Of a stretch of DNA of 64,000 nt, positions 43,938 through 51,141 are shown one piece after another (positions within the stretch are counted from its first letter, which is position 1; each line of letters opens with the position of its first letter). This DNA is from Mycolicibacterium setense (GTDB taxonomy: Bacteria > Actinomycetota > Actinomycetes > Mycobacteriales > Mycobacteriaceae), in contig NZ_JTJW01000008.1 in NCBI RefSeq assembly GCF_000805385.1, positions 310,001 through 374,000 on the forward strand, written 5' to 3'. Under the pieces are notes generated by a model that saw nothing but the letters and a program-made list of their open reading frames with translations, was not told where the DNA came from and searched no databases. A program made the position numbers and the translations under genes.

Positions 43938-44026
43938 GGCAGTACCCACCGGCTTCGCGCGCCGAAGCCGAAACAGGTAGCGAAGTACCCTATCGAGCTC
44001 CGACACCATGCGCCCACGCTTTATCC

Positions 44027-45622
44027 ATGGACGCCACCGTCAACGGCTTGGCACACCTCGGGACACCGATCGTGGTCGCGCCCCATGTCGGTAGCGCCGA
44101 GATGGGGATCGAACTTCGCGATCAGACGTTCAAGCGGTGGGTGTGGGGTGCGGCCGTGGTCGGTGCCGGGGGCGGCGGGATCGTCGGCGCTTTCCTGGCC
44201 CTTGCCGCGCCCATCGTGTTGAGCCCGGCGGACACGCAACGCCTGCTGATGCGCGGCGGCACCGTGCTCATCGTGTTCCTGGCAGTAGCGATTCCGGTGA
44301 TGCTGCGGGTCCGCCGGCACCGGTTCGCCGCCAGCACGACCTGGCTCACCGAGGGCCGTCAGCCCACCGTCCAGGAACAGCGGATGACGCTGGGCGCCTC
44401 TGGTGAGGCGGTGCGGTTGTCTGCCGCAGTGTGGGGTGTCGGCGCGGTGGTCTTCGGATCGCTGGCCCTCACTCAGCAGGTGTCCACGGCGGTGTACATC
44501 TTCAGTGTGGTTGCGCTGGGCGGTATTTCGACGAGTGCGGTCTGGTATCTGATCGTCGAACGGGTGATGCGGCCGATATCGGCGCGGGCACTCGACGGTA
44601 CGACCCCGCACCGGCGGATCGGGCCGACGATCGGGCGCAGGCTGGTGATGGCGTGGCTGCTGGCGACGGGCGTTCCGCTGCTCGGCATCACGGTGCTCGC
44701 GGTCGGCTACCTGGCCGATATCGGCTTCCGGGCCCAGCGCACCTTCGCGGCCATCCTGATCCTGGTGGCCCTGGCGATCGTGGTGGGCCTGTTCGCGATC
44801 CTGATCGCCATCCGGTCGGTCACCGAACGCATCACCGCGCTGCACCGGGCCCTGGCCCAGGTCCAGGCGGGTGACTTCGGTGCACGGGTGGAGGTCGACG
44901 ACGCCAGCGAGATCGGCCGGTTGCAAGCCGGATTCAACACGATGACGGCCGGCCTGGCCGAACGGGAACGCATCCGTCACACCTTCGGAACCTACGTGGA
45001 TCGCGATGTGGCCGAACACATCCTGTGCGCCGCCGGATCGCTGGAAGCCCAGGAGCTCGATGTCACGTTGATGTTCGTCGACGTCCGTGGATTCACCACG
45101 CTCGCCGAGCGGCTACGGCCCACCGAGGTGGTCGCGACGCTGAACCGGCTGTTCGAGCGGATCGTCCCCATCGTGCACGACCACGGTGGCCACGTCGACA
45201 AATACGCGGGCGACGGACTGATGGCGGTTTTCGGGGCGCCCCGGCGTCAGGACCGCCATGCCGATGACGCCTTCGGCGCTGCGCTGCAGATCGCCGACGC
45301 GGTGCACGAAGAGTTCAGCGGCAGCCTGACAGTGGGCGTCGGCCTGAATTCCGGACCTGTGGTGGCCGGAAATGTCGGTGGCGCAGGCCGTTTGGAGTTC
45401 TCGGTGATCGGCGACGCGGTGAACATCGCAGCCCGTGTCGAGACAGCGACCCGCCAGACCGGCGACACGGTGCTGCTCACCGCCGCGACGTTGGATCAGC
45501 TCAGCGGGGACCGGGGCGATTTCGAATCCCGGCCGGGCGTGGCGCTCAAGGGCAAGACCAATCCCGTCGCGGTGTACGCACCGGTTCCCGCACGAGCTCA
45601 CGCGGCCAGGAGGGCCTCCTGA
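44027..45622 (+). CDS. Membrane adenylate cyclase with HAMP domain
   Basis: A 531-residue class III nucleotide cyclase. About six transmembrane helices occupy residues ~40-260, a HAMP linker ~262-315, and the catalytic domain ~340-520. Metal-binding Asp352 (FVDVRGF) and Asp396 (YAGDG), Lys392 of DKYAGD, and the transition-state residues Asn466 and Arg470 (VNIAAR) are all present, so it should make cAMP. It resembles the Rv1318c-Rv1320c/Rv3645 group. It is convergent with the protein kinase gene and divergent from the USP gene, whose family includes cAMP-binding members. Confidence 0.92.
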   Translation: MDATVNGLAHLGTPIVVAPHVGSAEMGIELRDQTFKRWVWGAAVVGAGGGGIVGAFLALAAPIVLSPADTQRLLMRGGTVLIVFLAVAIPVMLRVRRHRFAASTTWLTEGRQPTVQEQRMTLGASGEAVRLSAAVWGVGAVVFGSLALTQQVSTAVYIFSVVALGGISTSAVWYLIVERVMRPISARALDGTTPHRRIGPTIGRRLVMAWLLATGVPLLGITVLAVGYLADIGFRAQRTFAAILILVALAIVVGLFAILIAIRSVTERITALHRALAQVQAGDFGARVEVDDASEIGRLQAGFNTMTAGLAERERIRHTFGTYVDRDVAEHILCAAGSLEAQELDVTLMFVDVRGFTTLAERLRPTEVVATLNRLFERIVPIVHDHGGHVDKYAGDGLMAVFGAPRRQDRHADDAFGAALQIADAVHEEFSGSLTVGVGLNSGPVVAGNVGGAGRLEFSVIGDAVNIAARVETATRQTGDTVLLTAATLDQLSGDRGDFESRPGVALKGKTNPVAVYAPVPARAHAARRAS

Positions 45623-45639
45623 TTCTGCGGCCTCGGCGT

Positions 45640-47217
45640 TCAGCGTTCGCCGTACTCCAGCGGCGGCTCGGATGAGTCGACCTTGCCGTAGCTGCTGATG
45701 GTCAGGCCGTCGGGCCCGACTTCATAGCGCGCGCCGTCGGCGGGGTTGACGGCCACAAAGCCGTTGCCCGACCGCTCGGCGGTGGGGATCTGGAGGTTGG
45801 CACCGTCGCTGAGCCGCTCGCCGCGATAGGAGAAGCTGTCGGCGCCGGTCTGACAGATCACCGCCAGTGAGGACGCGGTCCGGATCACCGCGGCCGGGGT
45901 GCTGCCTGCCGGGCACCGCGCGGTGTGGTCGATGAAGCCCTGCTCGTCGGTGCCGCTCACATTGGCCGTCGCCGACCCGGACGTGGTGGTGGTCGTCGTC
46001 GGTGCTTCCGACGTTGCGCTGGGCGGCGTCGGGGCGGTGAGCGTCTCGCGAGTGGCGGTGCCGTCGCCGCCGCCGGCCAGAACCGCGGCGAGCACGGCGG
46101 CGATCCCGAACAGCCCCACCGTGACCAGGATCAGGGTGAGCTGAGTCCGGGTGAACCGCGGCTTGCGCCTCGGGGCGGCCTGCTGTGGCGGAGGCGGAGG
46201 TGCCGGTGGATATGGCGTGAAGCCGGTGTGGTCCGGGTTGGGGTAGATCGACGAGAACTCGCGGGTGCTCGGTGGCGGCGGTGTCGGTTGCGACTGCTGC
46301 GGCTGCGGAGCAGGTGGTGCCGCGGGCGCGGGCGTCGGGGTGGGCGGCACCGAAGGCGGGGCCGGCGCGGGAGCCGTGGCGGTGCCTGCCGCGGCGCGGG
46401 CGGCCTTGGCCAGCTCGCCGGCGCTGGGATAGCGGTCGACGGCATCCTTGGCCATGCCCTTGGCCACGACGTCATCGAACGCACGCGGTATGCCGCGGCG
46501 CATGATGCTCGGCCGCGGCGCCGGGGAGAACATGTGGGCGCTCATCAGCTGGCGCAGATCACCCGTCTCATAAGGCGGCCGGCCGATCAGCATCTCGTAG
46601 AGCAGGCAGGTCAGCGCGTACACGTCGGCGGCCGGTCCGACCGGGCCGCCGGAAAACCGCTCCGGTGCCATGTACGCGCTGGAACCGATCAGCACGCCCG
46701 TCATGGTGACGCTGGCCTCGCCGCCGACATGCGCGATACCGAAGTCCACGAGGTAGGCGAAGTCATCCGGGGTGAGCAGCACGTTCTCCGGCTTGATGTC
46801 GCGGTGTACCAGGCCGTCGGCGTGCGCGGCGTCCAACGCCGCGGCCACCTGGGCGACGATCGCGGTGGCCCGCGCCGGGGCGAGCGGTCCGTTGGTCCGC
46901 AGCAGCTCCTTGACGCTGGCGCCCTCGACCAGCCTCATGTCGATGTACAGCACGCCGTCGATCTCGCCGAAATCGTGCACCGGGATCACGTGCGGCTCCT
47001 GCAGCCGGGCCGCCACCCTGGACTCGCGCCGGAACCGCTCCTGAAAGCTCGTGTCGGCCGCGATCTCGGTGCGCAGCAGCTTGACCGCAACCATGCGTTC
47101 CTTGACTGTGTCGTAGGCCCGGTACACCTCCCCCATGCCGCCCACACCGATCAGCGATTTCAGCTCGTACGGTCCGAACCGGGTGCCTAGCCGCGAAGCA
47201 CCGGGAGGCGGCGTCAT
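45640..47217 (-). CDS. Receptor-type Ser/Thr protein kinase (Pkn family)
   Basis: A 525-residue membrane kinase. The glycine loop GVGGMGEV is at 24-31, Lys46 binds ATP, the catalytic loop HRDIKPEN has Asp140, DFG is 158-160 and the activation-loop threonines are 171 and 173. A Pro/Ala/Gln-rich juxtamembrane region leads to one membrane helix (~355-380) and a compact external sensor domain of about 125 residues with two cysteines. It would autophosphorylate in response to an outside cue. It is 101 bases downstream of the formamidase gene. Confidence 0.92.
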   Translation of the reverse strand: MTPPPGASRLGTRFGPYELKSLIGVGGMGEVYRAYDTVKERMVAVKLLRTEIAADTSFQERFRRESRVAARLQEPHVIPVHDFGEIDGVLYIDMRLVEGASVKELLRTNGPLAPARATAIVAQVAAALDAAHADGLVHRDIKPENVLLTPDDFAYLVDFGIAHVGGEASVTMTGVLIGSSAYMAPERFSGGPVGPAADVYALTCLLYEMLIGRPPYETGDLRQLMSAHMFSPAPRPSIMRRGIPRAFDDVVAKGMAKDAVDRYPSAGELAKAARAAAGTATAPAPAPPSVPPTPTPAPAAPPAPQPQQSQPTPPPPSTREFSSIYPNPDHTGFTPYPPAPPPPPQQAAPRRKPRFTRTQLTLILVTVGLFGIAAVLAAVLAGGGDGTATRETLTAPTPPSATSEAPTTTTTTSGSATANVSGTDEQGFIDHTARCPAGSTPAAVIRTASSLAVICQTGADSFSYRGERLSDGANLQIPTAERSGNGFVAVNPADGARYEVGPDGLTISSYGKVDSSEPPLEYGER

Positions 47218-47318
47218 TGCACGATCCTTTCAGCCCTCCCCGACTGTCAACGGTCCGCCGACCGTGCCGGCACCGGCTCGGCGCATCGGGGTCCGGTGAC
47301 GAGGATATACGTGCGCGC

Positions 47319-48575
47319 TCAGTCGAACGACGAGTGCGGCGCTCCGATACCCGGGTCGATCTTCGTCGGCCCTGTGACCGAAGGCGCGATCGGAAAATCG
47401 AAGATCGCCGTCGGAATGTACACTGTCGCACAGGCATTCGGAATATCGACGACGCCCGACAGGCGGCCCTCGATGGGTGCGGCGCCCAGCAACAGGTAGG
47501 CCTGCTCGGGGCTGTATCCGAATTTCGTCAGATAGTCGATCGCGTGCAGGCAGGCCCGCTGGTAGGACAGGTGCGAGTCCAGATACCGCTGCTCACCGTC
47601 GAGTGTGACCGAGGTTCCGGAGAAGGCCAGCCACTCGGAATACTGCGGATCGGTGTTGCCGGGCATGAATATCGCGTTCTCGCTCACACCGTAGGTATCC
47701 ATGCCGCCGGGGATGACGTCGACGCGCAGGTCGATGAACCCGCCCATCTCGATGGCGCCGCAGAAGGTGATCTCGCCGTCGCCCTGGGAGAAGTGCAAGT
47801 CACCGACCGAGAGGTTGGCCCCGTCGACGAACACCGGATAGAACACCCGGCTGCCCTTGGTGAGGTTCTTGATGTCCTGGTTGCCGCCGTTCTCGCGGGG
47901 CGGAGCGGTGCGGGCCGCCTCCGCGGCCGCCTTCGTGAAGGCATCCCCGGTCAGCCCGCCGAGGATGGCGTCGCGCGGCTCGGGCGGCAGGGCCAGCGGC
48001 GGCACCCGGTCGGGATCGGTGGCGATCAGCGCGGCTTCGCGGGTGTTCCACTTCGCCAGCAGCCCGGTCGAGGGCGCGGTGCCCATCAGCCCGGGGTGCA
48101 CGATGCCGGTGAACTCCACGTGCGGCACGTGGCGTGAGGTGGCCTTCTGACCCGAGAAGTCCCAGATCGCCTTGTAGGCGTCGGGGAACTGGTCGGTGAG
48201 GAAGCCGCCACCGTTGAGCTTCGGGAAGATGCCCGTGTACCCCCAGCCCTGGCCTGCCAGTGGGCCGGAATCCTCTTGTGGGATCGGGCCGACGTCGAGG
48301 ATGTCGACGATCAGCAGATCGCCCGGCTTGGCGCCCTCGACGGCGATCGGACCGGAAAGCACGTGCACCGTGGTCAACGGGGCGTTGAGGATGTCGTCAG
48401 CGGAGTCGTCGTTGACGATGGCGCCGTCGAACCACTCGCGACAGTGCACCCGGAACGAGTCTCCCTGCTTGACCGTCACCGCGGCCGGGATGTCGGGGTG
48501 CCACCGGTTGTGGCCCAGCTTCTCCTGATCGGTGAACTTCTTGGTCGAGTCGAGCGGGAACACAACCTCGGGCAT
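47319..48575 (-). CDS. fmdA: Formamidase (FmdA/AmdA family)
   Basis: A 418-residue amidase of the acetamidase/formamidase family, which hydrolyses formamide or small amides to ammonia and the acid in the cytosol. The typical opening VVFPLDSTKKF, GHNRWHPDIP and the metal-site-like HVPHVEFTGIVHPG are seen, and HFSQGDGEITFCGAIEM carries the conserved acidic and Cys residues. Length is as expected. The ATG has an AAGGAG site. The FmdB zinc ribbon lies 18 bases upstream on the same strand. Confidence 0.92.
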   Translation of the reverse strand: MPEVVFPLDSTKKFTDQEKLGHNRWHPDIPAAVTVKQGDSFRVHCREWFDGAIVNDDSADDILNAPLTTVHVLSGPIAVEGAKPGDLLIVDILDVGPIPQEDSGPLAGQGWGYTGIFPKLNGGGFLTDQFPDAYKAIWDFSGQKATSRHVPHVEFTGIVHPGLMGTAPSTGLLAKWNTREAALIATDPDRVPPLALPPEPRDAILGGLTGDAFTKAAAEAARTAPPRENGGNQDIKNLTKGSRVFYPVFVDGANLSVGDLHFSQGDGEITFCGAIEMGGFIDLRVDVIPGGMDTYGVSENAIFMPGNTDPQYSEWLAFSGTSVTLDGEQRYLDSHLSYQRACLHAIDYLTKFGYSPEQAYLLLGAAPIEGRLSGVVDIPNACATVYIPTAIFDFPIAPSVTGPTKIDPGIGAPHSSFD

Positions 48576-48593
48576 TGCTTCTCCTTCAGGACA

Positions 48594-48878
48594 TCAGGGA
48601 CGGGGCAACTTCTGATGAAGCGGGTTCGTGCTGACTTTCTGTCGCCTGGTCGTCGGCAGCGGGCCGGTGGTGACCGCTGGACGGTCAGCTGTAGAGCGGG
48701 TCGCGTCGTGAAGGGCCAAGGCGGACTTGTCCGCACGGCCCAGGTTTGGCGAGGCGATCATTCGGCGGGCGGGCCCGCCACAGTCCGGGCAGTCGATCGC
48801 ATCGGGACGGGCATTCATCGAAAAGCGCCGTTCGACGGGAGAACAGCCGGACGCACAGCGAAACACATAGAGCACCAA
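48594..48878 (-). CDS. fmdB: FmdB-type zinc-ribbon regulatory protein
   Basis: A 94-residue protein with the FmdB zinc ribbon: YVFRCASGC gives the first Cys pair and CPDCGG the second, followed by the conserved RRMIASP. The Arg/Thr-rich tail is unstructured. Start is a TTG six bases after AGGA, or the GTG one codon later. FmdB was first described as a putative regulator of formamidase, and the operon-like spacing with the fmdA gene fits that. Confidence 0.85.
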   Translation of the reverse strand: MVLYVFRCASGCSPVERRFSMNARPDAIDCPDCGGPARRMIASPNLGRADKSALALHDATRSTADRPAVTTGPLPTTRRQKVSTNPLHQKLPRP

Positions 48879-49063
48879 CAGATTTCCTAACGACCCGAGG
48901 GCGGACCTATGCGAGATTACCTATATATCGAACTCAGTGCCGAGGATTGCAGTCACTATTGAGCAGCAATCCGCCGCATCGTGCAGTGAGTGTTGCGCAG
49001 AGCCCGGGACCCCCGACTGCGGTAGCTTCACGCAGACGCGCGACAGACCAGGAGTCGATTCCC

Positions 49064-50998
49064 GTGAACGAAGTGAAACCGTTCTCGCCCTCGATCGACT
49101 GGAGCAACGAGCTTCTGCATTCCCTGTGGTGGCTGGCGCAGGCCTGGACCATCACAGCGATCTGCACCCTGGCGGTGCTGACCCTGATCGCCCGGTTCAC
49201 CACGTGGGGCCGTCAGTTCTGGGCCGTCACCGGCGCGTACTTCACCGGTCGGCACAGCGTGAAGCCCTGGTTGATCCTGGCCGCGATGTTGCTGTCGGTG
49301 ATCATCGGGGTGCGGCTGTCGGTGTTGTTCAGCTACCAGGGCAACGACCTGTTCACCTCGGCACAGGTCGCCGTCGAGGGCTTGGCCACCGGCAACGACG
49401 AGGTGAGAACTTCAGGGATCAAAGGTTTCTGGATCGCGCTGCTGACGTTCATGGTGCTGGCCGCCATCCTGGTCGGCCGCGTGCTGGTCGACCTGTTCAT
49501 GACGCAGCGGTTCATGCTGGCCTGGCGCGCCTGGCTGACCGATCGGCTCACCGGCGACTGGCTCGACGGCCGCGCCTACTACCGGTCCCGGTTCATCGAC
49601 CAGACCATCGACAATCCGGATCAGCGCATCCAGTCCGACATCGACGTGTTCACCGCACTGTCGGGCCCGCAGCCCAACACCCCGCACCAGACCAGCAACG
49701 GCACCCTGCCTTTCGGCGCCATCTCGTCGATCGTCTCGGTCATCTCGTTCACCTCGATCCTGTGGAACCTCTCGGGTGACCTCAGCATCTTCGGGCTCCA
49801 GATACCGCGGGCCATGTTCTGGTCGGTGTTCGTCTACGTCGCATTCGCCACGGTGATCGCCTTCGCACTCGGCCGCCCGCTGATCCGGCTGTCGTTCAAC
49901 AACGAAAAGTTCAACGCCGCATTCCGTTACGCGTTGGTGCGGCTGCGCGACGCCGCCGAGTCGGTCGCGCTGTACCGGGGTGAGAACGTCGAGCGGTCAC
50001 AGCTGCGGGACCGCTTCGCCGCCGTCGTCACCAACTACAAACACTTCGTCAACCGGACGTTGGCCTTCACCGGCTGGAACCTGTCGATGAACCACATCAT
50101 CATTCCGCTGCCCTGGATGTTGCAGGCGCCGCGCCTGTTCACCGGTCAGATCCAGCTGGGCACCGTCAATCAGTCGGTGGCGGCCTTCGGCGCCATCCAG
50201 GATGCGCTGTCGTTCTTCCGCAACTCCTATGACACGTTCGCGGGCTATCGGGCCTCGATCATCCGTCTACACGGGCTGGTGGTCGCCGACGAGCAGAGCC
50301 GCGCACTGCCCGAGTTGGACGTCGCAGAACTCGCACCGGGCACGGCCAGCCTCGTCGAGCTCGGTGACGTCGAGGTACGCAACCCGGCCGGTGAGCAGTT
50401 GATCGATGACCTCAGCCTGACCCTGGCCGCCGGCGAGGCGATGATCATCACCGGCAAATCGGGCACCGGCAAGACCACGCTGCTGCGCAGCATCGCCCAG
50501 CTGTGGCCGTATGCCTCAGGCACGGTGCGGTGCCCGCAAGGGCAGAACGAGACGCTGTACCTGTCGCAGGTGCCCTACGTTCCGCTGGGCGATCTCCGGA
50601 CGGTGGTCTGCTATCCGCACCAACCCGGCGACCTGCCCGACAAGGCGCTCCAGGACGCGCTGCTCGCGGTCGCGCTGCCGCGCTACGTCGACCGGCTCGA
50701 CGAGGACGGCGACTGGGCAAAGGTGCTCTCCCCCGGCGAACAGCAGCGCGTGGCATTCGCCCGGGTGCTGCTCACCAAACCCAAGGTGGTGTTCCTCGAC
50801 GAGGCGACCTCGGCGCTGGACGAGCCGCTGGAATTCATGATCTACAGCTTGATCCGTCGCGAATTGCCCGACACCGTGTTGGTGAGCGTCACCCACCGCA
50901 CCACGGTCCACCGCCACCACAACACTCACCTGGAACTGCTGGGCGACGGACAGTGGCGGCTGGGCCGCGTCGACGACATCGAACCGGTCGGCGTGTAA
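49064..50998 (+). CDS. bacA: BacA/SbmA-type ABC exporter-like importer (Rv1819c-like)
   Basis: A 644-residue fused ABC transporter. The membrane half has about six helices of the SbmA_BacA type (LFSYQGNDLFTSAQV, YRSRFIDQTIDNPDQRIQSD). The ATPase half has Walker A GKSGTGKTT and Walker B VVFLDEATSALD with LSPGEQQR as signature. The M. tuberculosis homologue Rv1819c imports vitamin B12 and hydrophilic peptides such as bleomycin. GTG at 49064 is nine bases after GGAG; the longer frame is not supported. Divergent from fmdB. Confidence 0.9.
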   Translation: MNEVKPFSPSIDWSNELLHSLWWLAQAWTITAICTLAVLTLIARFTTWGRQFWAVTGAYFTGRHSVKPWLILAAMLLSVIIGVRLSVLFSYQGNDLFTSAQVAVEGLATGNDEVRTSGIKGFWIALLTFMVLAAILVGRVLVDLFMTQRFMLAWRAWLTDRLTGDWLDGRAYYRSRFIDQTIDNPDQRIQSDIDVFTALSGPQPNTPHQTSNGTLPFGAISSIVSVISFTSILWNLSGDLSIFGLQIPRAMFWSVFVYVAFATVIAFALGRPLIRLSFNNEKFNAAFRYALVRLRDAAESVALYRGENVERSQLRDRFAAVVTNYKHFVNRTLAFTGWNLSMNHIIIPLPWMLQAPRLFTGQIQLGTVNQSVAAFGAIQDALSFFRNSYDTFAGYRASIIRLHGLVVADEQSRALPELDVAELAPGTASLVELGDVEVRNPAGEQLIDDLSLTLAAGEAMIITGKSGTGKTTLLRSIAQLWPYASGTVRCPQGQNETLYLSQVPYVPLGDLRTVVCYPHQPGDLPDKALQDALLAVALPRYVDRLDEDGDWAKVLSPGEQQRVAFARVLLTKPKVVFLDEATSALDEPLEFMIYSLIRRELPDTVLVSVTHRTTVHRHHNTHLELLGDGQWRLGRVDDIEPVGV

Positions 50999-51071
50999 TG
51001 CCTGTTGGAGACCGCAGACGAGCCCCCACTCTCACGCGTCTGGTAAGACAGGGGGCGGCGACACCGCGTAG

Positions 51072-51090
51072 TAAGGTAAGCCTTCGCACA
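51072..51090 (+). promoter_or_regulatory. IdeR-like iron box upstream of mmpL
   Basis: TAAGGTAAGCCTTCGCACA agrees with the degenerate IdeR box TWAGGTWAGSCTWACCTWA at 15 of 19 positions, with the first 13 all matching and the right arm poor. It includes a possible -10 (TAAGGT, 51072-51077) and ends directly before the ATG of a 16-codon leader. Bound IdeR-iron would block transcription of the mmpL gene when iron is plentiful. Confidence 0.45.
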
Positions 51091-51141
51091 ATGCCCAACC
51101 ACCGCATCGTGCTCACCCCGCCGACCACCAAGGGTTCCTGA
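51091..51141 (+). CDS. 16-codon leader peptide coupled to mmpL
   Basis: A short frame, MPNHRIVLTPPTTKGS, ends TGA whose last base is the A of the mmpL ATG (TGATG), the geometry of stop-start translational coupling. No separate strong ribosome site for mmpL is visible, so ribosomes finishing this leader could supply initiation. The leader starts seven bases after a predicted transcription start. It contains no run of regulatory codons. Real translation is inferred from geometry. Confidence 0.45.
   Translation: MPNHRIVLTPPTTKGS

Noticed and set aside
45925..47190. A 421-residue plus-strand frame opposite the kinase
   Set aside because: Antisense shadow of a clear Ser/Thr kinase with all catalytic motifs; no domain is recognisable.
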